64,000 nucleotides of DNA from Ascoidea asiatica (taxonomy: Eukaryota > Ascomycota > Saccharomycetes > Ascoideales > Ascoideaceae), in NCBI GenBank assembly GCA_001600695.1, contig BCKQ01000010.1:552333-616332 (forward strand). The letters run 5' to 3'. The notes beneath the pieces were generated by a model. The model saw only the letters and a list, made by a program, of their open reading frames with translations, made no database searches and was not told where the DNA came from. Shown piece after piece: positions 42,011 through 51,884 of this stretch (position 1 is its first letter; every line of letters begins with the position of its first letter). The translations under genes and the position numbers were made by a program.

Positions 42011-43639
42011 GCTGGAAATAATTCTTCTCCTTCGTCTGCTTTTGATGCTAATCAAAATTTTGCTTCAAATTTTCTGAAAAGGGTTTCAATTTTGATTATA
42101 GTTTTTTTTTTCCACTATCATCATTAGCATGTTCTCATTATTAATTACCAAACCTTTTTTTTTTATTTAAAAGAAACTACCTGATTTTGATGATATTTTA
42201 AGAATTTGATAACAAAAGAAATGATGATAAAATCTAATTAAAATTTATCTTTGTTTATATGAAAAATAAATACAAATATTATTAAAAGTTTTTACTATTA
42301 ATTCAATAATCATTTAACTGTTTTATTTTGACATTAGTTTCATTGATTGGATAAATATATTACTGTTAAATAAAATTTGTTAACTCCGACTGAATTCTCA
42401 TTAAATCACTAAGCTTTATCTGTAAAACATCCCTATTGAATGATTTTAAACTATATTATTGATTTATTAAGTTATTGAAATTTTGAGTCATGTATTGAAT
42501 TAGTAGTTCATTTAATTTATTAGTTATTAAAAATAATCATTTTATGTTAATAAAAAAAAAACTAAAAAAAAAAAAATAAACCTCAACAAAAGTACTGCTT
42601 GGATTTTTAATCATTGAATTCATTAAACAATTAGAAATTCTGTAAATGTTTTTTCAAATATTCCTCGATAGTTTTATTAAACTTTTTATCAATTAGGATA
42701 ATCAGTTTATGTTTTCTAATCTAATTCCTTTGAATATTTTAACACATTTCATAATATTTATAATCAGAAATTCACTGAAATATTTTGAAATATTTTGAAA
42801 TTTAAATAAAAATCTTTTTTTCCTTTCATTATGTTTAATTTGATAATTCTAATTAACAGTAATTGTTTTGTTTTGAATATATTGAAACCAAAAATAAAGA
42901 ATTATTATTTAGTTTTGGAGTTTGCAGTTTCAGAAACTGCAAAGGAAAATGAAAAATTTAATTAAACGCATCCGATTTTTTAATCTCATAAAATCAATGT
43001 TGTATATTAAATAAATTTAAAAATAATATTATTCTTAATCAATTTATCTTTAATGCTTTTTATATATTTTAAAGTATTCTAAATATTTCACGCAAAACAA
43101 AAATGAAGTTCCAATTCATAGTCTCTTTTAATGATCACTATATCTCAGGTTCATCCTTTTATCATCATTTTTTTATTTCAAATAGTTCTGTAAATAAAAC
43201 ACTCCCACTTTAATAAATAAGAATCCTTAAAAATTATTATGCTATCAAGACAAAAATTATTTTTACATTATTAGTCAATTTAACCCCTGTGNATTAAATN
43301 NAATCTATTTTAGTTCTATTAACAGTTAATTCCAAGGCTTCTAAAAAAGTGACAGATATTAAAAACAATAGTAATGTAAATGGCATTTAATAGAATTAAA
43401 TTAATAGCATATAAAGACAAAACATATTGAGAATCTGAAATATGAAAATAATTAGTAGATTAAAATCTTGAAACAAAATCAACACTATTCCAATTTCATC
43501 CTTAATTTCATTCATCATTACATTAACAGGTTTGATAAATACAACGACTGACGTAGATAGAATAATCAAAACTGATTTGAAAAAGAATTGATCGATTCCT
43601 TGAAATTTATCTTAAGCACCTAAGATACTATGGAAATAA
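42011..43639. other. AT-rich intergenic region
   Basis: Very AT-rich with poly-A/T runs. I see no gene; faint protein-like scraps cannot be supported. Confidence 0.3.
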
Positions 43640-43825
43640 GTTAGCGGTAGTTTTACTGGTTTTAATGTTGTTGCGATTGAGGATCTTAACGCTTTTGAAA
43701 AACCAATTATGTTAGACAACCTCATAGTAACAGGGGTATCCAATATGGTTTNAGNCATANTATCAAATTCCCTAGANGTGAGTTCGACGGTGTNAGGNGA
43801 AGCCCACCTTACNATAACAAGTTAG
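43640..43825 (+). pseudogene. Protein-like fragment of 61 codons with N cluster
   Basis: An open frame without ATG, between TAA (43637) and TAG (43823). It has a well-mixed translation (pieces such as SGSFTGFNVVAIEDLNAFE and IMLDNLIVTGVSNMV) and G+C-richer codons. About ten N bases fall within 43752-43867, the densest cluster outside the gap, which suggests merged copies of a repeated sequence. The frame is also readable upstream of the TAA. Not recognised. Confidence 0.35.
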
Positions 43826-44049
43826 GTATTCCTAAAATCGTTNTGTCAAACTTTTTATNAGACATTTNTTTAACATATTCATTTTCCAAACACTTCTATG
43901 AGGTAACATGGAAACTGTCTAGTAGGACTTTTTGTTTACCTTTTACTTGTCAAATTATTTCTACATTAAATATTTTTAAATTACTTTTGTTCTTTTTTTT
44001 CCCTTTTTATCAGAATTTTTTTAGTCTTTTACAAATTATCTACTCGTAA
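43826..44049. other. N-rich to AT-rich transition
   Basis: The start continues the N-rich zone; the rest is T-rich. Nothing recognised. Confidence 0.3.
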
Positions 44050-44270
44050 CCCTGGTTAAAATTGGTATTAAATTCTTTAACATTGGTATCAAATACTTTA
44101 ATATTATTATCCAACTGTTTCTATATGAATATAAGAAAGTTAACACTCGTATTAAAATCTATAACATTGGTATCAAATACTTTAACATTGGTATCGAATT
44201 GTTTTTATATATGTATCAGAAATTTTTAATTGGTATCAAACACTTAATATTAGTATCAAAAACTATCATA
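44050..44270 (+). repeat. Dispersed copies of a 'TTGGTATCAAATACTTTAA' unit
   Basis: ATTGGTATCAAATACTTTAA occurs at about 44083 and 44165, with variants ATTGGTATTAAATTCTTTAA (44061), ATTGGTATCGAATTG (44189), ATTGGTATCAAACACTTAA (44232) and ATTAGTATCAAA. The irregular spacing and drift look like an old array. It lies directly upstream of a TATA-like box (44283) and a decayed gene. Confidence 0.7.
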
Positions 44271-44394
44271 TTACATTGTCCCATAAATAGGGCCTCCATT
44301 TGGTATGATCATATTTTTCCTCTATTTGAGCAACAATATTTCTTTTTTTTCTCTTCGAACATAATTTATTTTCGACATCAAATCAATTTACAAT

Positions 44395-45398
44395 ATGACT
44401 TCATTATCTACATCAAAGTCGGAAACAATTAGCAAAATCAACTATAAGGTTAAAATATATAAGTTGCCTATTCTTGAATTTTGTTTCCTTAACAATAAAA
44501 CATCATTTTGTATTGACATGCAATCAGACAGTCAAGTTCATTTTAAATTGGCAAGGGTTATATCCGAAATCATGATGACCAGTGCCAATCATTTCCCAAT
44601 ATCAGTATAGTTTACGAAAGCTGATTTTTTTATTTCATACATTAATAATAAACTTTATTATCTAGGTACGAGCACCACCCTTTTACTCTCTGCCCTCATG
44701 GTTGTCCAAAAGATAGTCCGTTAAGTTATGGCATAGGCTATCAAATATCCGCTTTTCTTTAATGCCACAAAAAAATGGCTTTTTCAAAATATTCTTCGTC
44801 TGTTCAATATATTATAATTGTACATTCCATTTTGTTTAGGGAAAAGGCTAGATGTATCTGTTATTAACACGATATCTCCCAAAACATTTGTGATCTAGTA
44901 TTACATCCCCTCAAATACTCCACGGAACATCGTTACTTAATTGAGGATGTTATGCAACATCAGTTGACTATTACGAGTATGCAACAAGACATTGAGAGTA
45001 TTAAGGTTGTTGTTGAACAAGGTGTGACAGCGGAATTCTGTAACAAAATACTTTCAGGCAATCCAACTCAATTAAACGGCTTAATAAAATTACAAAAATT
45101 CCATTTTTACTTACATACGGATGGTACCGTTTGTTATCACATGGTTAAAAAGGATATTGGAAAATTGGTAATTAATGCAGAAACCTATAACCAATCCGTT
45201 CTACATCTAATGGAAGTTGACTCTAATCAAAATACCATCCCGAAGGATCATCTCTGGCGTATAATGAAACGTAAGTATTTTAATTTTACAAAAGCTGCCT
45301 TCGATTGTTTATATACAGAATTTAATAATTTTACTGCCATATCTAGTGATTCAAGTGGTTCTGGTGATGTTGAATTCATTGGGTTTTCTACGTCTTAA
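44395..45398 (+). pseudogene. Decayed unknown gene with CPHGCP motif and acidic C-terminus
   Basis: The TATA-like ATAAATAGGGC at 44283-44293 precedes an ATG at 44395 that opens 71 codons to TAG (44608). From about 44664 a different frame is protein-like for about 240 codons down to the TAA at 45396, interrupted only by TAA at 44760 and 44865. It contains FTLCPHGCPKDSP, then a long ordered part (for example KLQKFHFYLHTDGTVCYHM and WRIMKRKYFNFTKAAFD), and ends GDVEFIGFSTS after a Ser-rich stretch. A complete ATG frame of 148 codons remains from 44952. One frameshift or an unseen intron plus two nonsense changes would explain the break. The Cys/His-rich start may be a zinc finger. Not recognised; a transposon-encoded protein is possible. 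Confidence 0.45.
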
Positions 45399-45646
45399 GT
45401 ATATTTTTTTTACTATAAATGAACTCGCTTTTTATTTATTTTTATCAATTTATTTCAATCTTTTTAAATTATCAACTTTTTGCATTATTTTTTTACAATT
45501 AACATAATTCTATAGTTTGTCCAATAATCAATATTAAAATATTGGTTATTGCATTTTTAATATATTATTATTTTCATAAATTTTTACTTACTTTAAATTA
45601 ATTTTTTTTACTGCTCACTTTTAGAAGCAGCTTTCAGTTGAACCAT
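45399..45646. other. Convergent spacer
   Basis: This 250-bp AT-rich spacer separates two converging relic genes. No feature seen. Confidence 0.3.
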
Positions 45647-46068
45647 TCACTCAAATGGTTTTACAACGGAAGTTTTGTAATAATGATGTTTTGACCTTCT
45701 TTGTGTTGTTTCAATTTCTGCCATGTTGGTATCCTGGATTAGGGTTTCACCTGTTTTTGGCTTCGAAGATTTTTTTTCAGGATTTAACATCTGACTGACA
45801 GTTAATGGTTTTCTTGGCCTATTGGACTTTGGGTTTAGATTTTGAGCCGCTTTTGTCTTTTGTATGGCTTTTACCTTGAATGGTTCGACAATTGTTTCGG
45901 CAACATTATTAATAAGTAAATATTCTGAGCTTAGAGTCATATAGTGACTGAATTCATCACCTGAAGCATTATAATTAACGTCTTCCTCATCACTTACATT
46001 AGTGTGCTCTTGAGAGAGTCTTAATAAGTTAATATTGGCTTTATTCTCTTTTTGTTTTTCTTTTTCAT
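45647..46068 (-). pseudogene. Unrecognised basic, low-structure protein; damaged start
   Basis: A minus-strand frame open from about 46115 to the TAA at 45647. The first in-frame ATG (45940) leaves 97 codons; an earlier ATG (46068) is in another frame and would join it by a single shift in the following A-rich stretch. The sequence is charged at first (INLLRLSQEHTNVSDEED) and then basic and Lys/Pro/Ser-rich (NRPRKPLTVSQMLNPEKKS). A TATATA lies at 46119-46124, upstream. Codon use is less AT-biased than in host genes. Disordered nuclear or Gag-like protein are both possible; not recognised. Confidence 0.4.
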
Positions 46069-47041
46069 AATACTGTTGAATATAAGTAGATTTGTTATTG
46101 GTGAAAATAATAGAGATCTATATAAGCCAGGGCATATATTGGTACTAACACCATAGGTGGTGAAGGTCTAAAAGACACGTATCTATAGTAAATGTAAAAG
46201 AATTATGTATTATACAATAAGGTGTGTACACCATGTATAATTATGCATAGAGATGCATAATTAGGCATAAATATACATATTGTTGCATAAAGTTGCATGA
46301 AGAATACATTAATTTACATGACCTTTCATGAGTCTGTGAACAGGTACACAGAGAGTCGGATATCATGTGATATTCTAGTCACATGTCATAGGTCATGTGT
46401 GCTTACGTCAGGTATAGCGTACAAAGTAGAAAAGACCTTGAGATTGGTACGAGCCATAGTCGTACAACCTTTAAGAGCATATTAAAGCTAAGCCACTCGG
46501 TACGAGGAGAATTAAAGAGGAGTTAGGATTTAGCGTCTATCCGGATAGAAGTTAAATCCGAAAGGTCAATCCGATCCAGGTAGGGACGCCTTCTGGGTGG
46601 CTGGATTGGCTAAGCCTAGTTTTATGTGAGATAAGGTACAATTCTCACTGCGTATACCGCATTGTCTCGGAGTAAACAGGAGACTAGTGGAGATACTCCC
46701 GTAAGGGATCTATTCTGAGTACGGCTTTGGGATTAAAGATTATTCCCAGCAATTAGTGCGATTGTCTACCCCACTGGAAAGTGGGCTGGTTGGTTTTACT
46801 ATGGTAAAATTGAAATGTGAATTTCAATTGATTTCTAATCAAGTTTTCAACCCTTTTTACAAGGTAAACTTGATTCCCACCCTGATTCTACGAAGGAATC
46901 CTGGGACTTTTGGAAATTCCCGAGAATTCTCGATAGTTCTGCGGGACCCCGTAGGAATACTGAATTAATATAAAAGGAATTTCCTCTTATTTTTTAATAT
47001 AATTTATTTAGTTTTCTTTGTAGATCATCGATTAGCACGAG
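46069..47041. other. G+C-richer regulatory-looking or LTR-like block without ORF
   Basis: This 0.85-kb block (about 46131-46980) has quite different composition from the surroundings. It contains many TGCAT motifs (46246-46300), GTCACATGTC at 46378, a 9-bp-stem hairpin (46808-46829), the perfect palindrome CGAGAATTCTCG (46921-46932) and a TATAAAA at about 46969. It sits between two minus-strand relic ORFs. The look is that of an LTR or viral-type control region, but no second copy exists in the window, so I do not call one. Confidence 0.35.
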
Positions 47042-47896
47042 TTAATTGATTAATACATAGTTTGTAAGTACGTAAATTTTTATATATTCGATTTTGTAAA
47101 ATGAATGAAAATTCACAACAATTTGTTCAATGGCACTAGCTAGGTCGCCGTTGATAATATCACCTTTGGTTAGCGGAATATGGTCAGTGTTAATGCTAAA
47201 TTCATTTTTCCAATAGGATTTTTGTGTATCAGATTTGCTCGGGGCAAAATTATTACCATATTTAGGTAGAACTGCAGGTAGTGAAACAGCCATGGCTGGT
47301 GGGTCATAGTGTATATCAACATTATCAGCACCAGGAATACCAAACAAATAACCAACTGCATTTATTGAAGATTTCAATTTTGTCCAATTCTGTAAAGGAG
47401 ATTAATCTCCATAACCTTATCTATAATGTTGCAACTCTGGATCAGCAGCATTCACAGTACGCATGGTAAGTGAAAAGTGTTTGCATAAAAATTTAAGGAG
47501 GTGGATAAAAGACACATTTTTATTTTTCTTAATAGCATATGTCACTTGGGTGAGAATATTATCTAGTGTATCAGCATCTTTTTCTGGAGACTCGCTTAAG
47601 ATTTTTTCTAGTTCTTGAGATAAAGAATACAATGCTTTCACATATCTATCATAAGCATTATTAATGAACGACCAATCAATATTTTCCATGGAGTCTAATG
47701 ATTCAAACTCATCGATAAACAACATTACTTTTCTTTGAACAGGAGCACAAACATATTTTAAATCTGCTAAGTATGCTAACCACATGTTAGAAGTAATAGT
47801 TGGAGTTAAAGTAGCAACATTTTTGATTGATTTAACAAACTTTCCTCCTTCAGTTGTAACATGAATAGGACTAATTTGTTGCTTTTTAATTTCCAT
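47042..47896 (-). pseudogene. Unrecognised 280-codon gene with two in-frame TAA
   Basis: An ATG at 47896 opens 159 codons to TAA (47417-47419); the same frame shows another TAA at 47402-47404 and then runs open to 47042. CAA Gln would fit both stops. The translation is well mixed with ordinary complexity (pieces KSIKNVATLTPTITSNMWL, VMLFIDEFESLDSMENIDW, GYLFGIPGADNVDIHYDPP), and codon use is less AT-biased than in host genes. No domain recognised; the size and the position in a relic-rich zone would fit a capsid/Gag-like or plasmid-borne protein, but I cannot show it. Translation of the N-terminal 159 residues alone is possible. Confidence 0.45.
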
Positions 47897-49376
47897 ATTT
47901 TGAAAACAGTTTTAATTTGGTAAAGGAAACTTATGTAAAATGAAATAAAAATTAAGGAAATAAAATTTCATAATAAAATGTTTTTTTTCTTTTTTTTTTT
48001 TTTTTTGACTATTATGGCTATTGATGAATAAATAGATAGCAAACGACCAACAAGTAACAGTTGTTACATTAGCTAAATTAATCCACAATGTGCGCGTACG
48101 ACCTCCAAACTTGTGAGACTTGATGACTAAGCCTACACCCAACTGATCTTTTGAAAAAAAAAGTATGCAGAAGATAAACTAATAAAAGTAAAATGCAATA
48201 TAAATAAAAGGCTTATACTCAAAAAATAAGTATAAACAAAAACATATAATACATATAGTGAATATAAAAAATTTGAATAAAAAACAATAATTTAAAATGT
48301 TTAGTACTAAAAACAAATGGGGGTAACTTTAAGAAAATTCTTAATAAGGTAATATATATATAATTGATAAGTGAAGGAAAATATTACTATCTTATGTAGT
48401 AACCAAAAATTCGATAATTAAAATAAATAAAAAAAACAAATAAATTCAACAATTCTTAGCATATAAATAGTAAACAGGATTTTGTGAATTTGCAAAAATA
48501 ATAATAAAAAATATTATTGAAAAATAAACGTGGATAAAAATTTAAATAGTAAAAAAGTTATTGAAATTTGTTGAAAAAGTAAACCTTTGTTATCGGGATT
48601 TTGGGGTGCATGAAATTTGCTTTCATGCAAAAAATCTCTCTTAACCGCAATTAAAAAAGGACCAATTTTATGGTTATGAGGGGTGTCTTGACTATGTAGA
48701 ACCCTTCTAACCCGGATAAATTTGATAGTTTTGAGAACAAAATGCGGTTAAAACAGGTGGGGCCGGATACGGGAGGTGCTTATCCTGCATGATATTTGAT
48801 TTTTCAGGATAATTGGTAATCGGGGTAAAAATTGTAATAAATTTTATTGGTTCAATTTTTTATTTATAACTTTTTTATGTTATGATGAAATTTCACATGA
48901 CTACTGCTTACCCACAAATTTGGTTTCAGGATATTTTGAATAAAGTTGAAGTTGATAATTAATTTTAATATTATAATTGAAATGAAATCTAAAAAAATTG
49001 CACAAGTGATGAAAATATTGTAGTTCCATAAAATTGGTCTTCTTAGTAGCAAAGTAATAGTAGGGAAAATATAAAAAAAATTGAAAATAAAGATGTTTGT
49101 GAACATAAATGAAAACCTAAAACCATTATGATGGTACTTAATTAATAAGTTTGAATGGTTTTAGCTGGAAGGAGCTCGCTTCCTTACACGGGACTTCAAC
49201 GGAAGGTTTTATAGCTTTAGAGGGCCCAACTTTAGACAAATCCCAATACGGTAACTCAAAATTTCCCAAAACTCCATTTTAACATAATAAAGTTATGGTT
49301 TTGGAAAAGATGCCTTTAATCACAGCTGTACGAGTTTGCGTTTTCATTTGCTGAAAAAGTTAGGTTTCCTGAGAGA
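47897..49376. other. Intergenic region with two G+C-richer patches
   Basis: At 47990-48160 a minus-strand open frame without ATG and a CGCGTACG-containing stretch; at 48600-48790 a G+C-richer patch with a hairpin, GCATGAAA (48608-48615) pairing with TTTCATGC (48621-48628). The rest is AT-rich. A minus-strand ORF at 48864-49106 is Phe/Ile-rich and unconvincing. Confidence 0.35.
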
Positions 49377-49447
49377 GTTACGTTGGAACAAAAAAGTTAC
49401 GTTTTGAAAATGAAAAACGTTACTATTGAGGAAGAAGACAAAAATCG
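49377..49447. repeat. Second GTTACGT cluster
   Basis: GTTACGT at 49377-49383 and 49396-49402, AACGTTAC at about 49416-49423 and TCGTAACC at 49445. The block resembles the end of the 41.8-42.0 kb cluster in order and spacing: repeated AAAAAGTTACGTT, then a GA-rich stretch, then AAAATCGTAACC followed by T-rich DNA. Confidence 0.55.
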
Positions 49448-50669
49448 TAACCGACTTTTTTTTTCAAATGCATTTGTGTCTTTTGGTTTTTCTTCTGTTG
49501 TTGCTGCATTTGATGCCCTTTTACAAAAAGCTTTAATTTAAGAAATATTACAATTGGCAGTTTCCCATTTCTTATTTCCCCATTTTAATGCATTTTTTTA
49601 TTTAGAAAGAGACTGCTTTTCAGGATTTTATGAGAAGAACTTAAAGCATTTGGTAGAAAGCTCCTAATAAAAATACGACTATAAAAAGTCATTAATTGTA
49701 ACCTTTGTTTTCTACCAGTTACTCTGATTTTTGTAAATGTAGTTTTGTTTTTGAATTTTTGAATGTCATTAGAATATTCTTGGGATATTTGTATCATTGT
49801 TGCAAACATGCATGTGACTTTGCCATTGACAATTTCTCACCGTTGATATATCAAGGAGTGTTATTTAGATTTTGGTTAGTGACTACAAACGTTGTCAAAA
49901 ACAGAAATAATTATGGTCTTTACCGGAGACCCTCTATAAACTGAACGCGGGAATGTTGGAGCAGATGAAACTGAACGCCGGAATGTTTTTTTGTTTGATG
50001 AAACACAACTAGTGTACAGACCCGAACTTTATAACTCGGGGTCCCAGTAGAGACCCAATTTTCTCAATTTTGCCTTAAGCGGTCCTTCTTTTTGACAGGA
50101 CAGTTTTTCTAGCCCGAAACTACTTTTCGGGAACATCCCGCAACCTGTGGAACCGGGAGTATCCAACTAAATATTCACATGTCAGATGTGACTTCAATAG
50201 CCCGAAAACTTTAAAAACGCCAAGATGTGACATTCTGAATTTGCTTTTACATTTTCATGCAAACGATTCCTCTCCCAACTCAATAGCTAAACTAAACCCA
50301 CTCTCCAACCACGTAATTAATTAGGACTACCACGCCACACTGTGGCCAACGTAATTTAGCTGGACACATGCTCCGTGGAACCTGGACTTCATTGCGAAAA
50401 GTCAACCCTAAAGAATTCGGAATATTATTTAAACGGTAATTGAAAAGAAAATATTGTCTTTAGATTCTATTGATCAATTATCTCAATTTAATGAAGAATT
50501 ATATAAAGTCATTGATGGTGAAGATGAAAATATTTAATTGCCACTTCTTAGCAACCAATTTGGGCTTATCATGTTGGTCAGTGGTTTGAAAGTGTTAAAA
50601 TCACCCTAGTAAAGCCCTTCGTTTTATGGGATTTTCTTTTTTTTTGTTTCCGTTTATTTTCGTGTCCGT
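49448..50669. other. G+C-richer flank of the retrotransposon with inverted CCCGA repeats
   Basis: It holds a direct repeat (CTGAACGC[G/C]GGAATGTT at 49941 and 49971) and three small inverted repeats within 120 bp: CCCGA/TCGGG (50021-50040), CCCGAAA/TTTCGGG (50113-50131) and CGGGA/TCCCG (50128-50140). Near 50440-50537 a plus-strand frame without ATG ends in an acidic protein-like tail. Structured relic or MITE-like DNA is possible. Confidence 0.4.
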
Positions 50670-51290
50670 TGATTGTTAATCATCTTATTCTTTTATTAGA
50701 ATTGTCTTCGAATATTCTAGGCTATTCTTAGACTTTCTAAGATTGCATAGATTGTTCTAGGACTACATTCTATTGCGTTCTCAGAACTTCCGTGTGCATG
50801 TTAAATGTACTAGAAGGTTCTGGGTCTGCATTATTTATTCATTATTCGAAGTTCTGTGTGCATCTCGAATGTACTGGAATCTTTGTGTTTGTTCTTAGAA
50901 TGACGTAGTGTCTTCTAGAACAATACTTTATTCTATTTCTTTTCTTAAGTATGGGAAGTGAACTTTCACATACTAAATTNNNNNNNNNNNNNNNNNNNNN
51001 NNNNNNNNNNNNNNNNNNNNNNNNNNNNNNNNNNNNNNNNNNNNNNNNNNNNNNNNNNNNNNNNNNNNNNNNNNNNNNNNNNNNNNNNNNNNNNNNNNNN
51101 NNNNNNNNNNNNNNNNNNNNNNNNNNNNNNNNNNTACCCGCTCCTATTTTCCACTAATATAAATAGGGCACTTACCTCCCATATTTTTTATATAATTTTT
51201 ATATATTTTATATTTTAATTAACAATTGTTTATAATTTGAATTAGATATCTTCTTAGTAATAATTAGATATTTCGTTCGAACTACAATCA
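50670..51290 (+). repeat. 5' LTR (contains assembly gap)
   Basis: Matches 56724-57209 almost base for base, starts TGATTGTTAATCA and ends ACTACAATCA. The core promoter TATAAATA lies at 51158-51165. The N run 50980-51134 replaces what is only 24 bp in the 3' LTR, so true length should be close to 490 bp. Confidence 0.93.
50980..51134. other. Assembly gap (155 N)
   Basis: A run of N inside the 5' LTR. The intact 3' LTR shows 24 bp between the same flanks, so the gap is nominal, not measured. The open frames reported across it have no meaning. Confidence 0.95.
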
Positions 51291-51783
51291 AATTTATTAA
51301 TAAATTTGGAGTATCAATTCCTTATTAGAAATAAGTATTATTTTATTTTTTTATTGTTTTCTATCTTCCAAGGTAAGTCTGATCACGACTTTAAGTCTCC
51401 TATTATTATACTAACAAGAGAGGGATCTCAAAAAGTGATTAATCCTCTGACATCTAATTCCCTCCTATATTATTTAGGACACTTGTGGCCGTTATAGAAC
51501 ATTGTTCTTAACTTTATGGTGCTTAGGGTTAATTAGTGAATAGTAGTGATTTAATACAAATTGAGTTATCTCATGGTTTGAAATCCTAGTCTTCTACTCA
51601 TTGCAAGTTAAAAATTAAAACCAATTTCATATTGTATGGAAGTGTTAAGACAATTAAAGAATCTACTAATATATTTTCTTTAATATTACTTTCCATTTCA
51701 AATTATTTATACTACTAATACTTCAACTGATATTACTTTTTATTCCGTTTTTCTTAATTATAATACTCTATTATATTCAACTT

Positions 51784-51810
51784 AAAAAAAAAAAAAAAAA
51801 AAAAAAAAAA
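51784..51810 (+). repeat. 27-nt poly-A tract in the element leader
   Basis: An uninterrupted A run about 75 bp before the gag ATG (51885). It may promote translation or be a decay product. Confidence 0.9.
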
Positions 51811-51884
51811 TTCCAAAACCAAATAATTTTTTAAAATCATAACTAAAAATAATCAACACTATTTTAACTGAAAAAAATATAATC

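Noticed and set aside
46131-46980. Calling the block a solo LTR
   Set aside because: No second copy, no clear TG...CA ends with target duplication found.
50951-51218. Open frames spanning the N run
   Set aside because: They consist of undefined bases of an assembly gap inside the 5' LTR.
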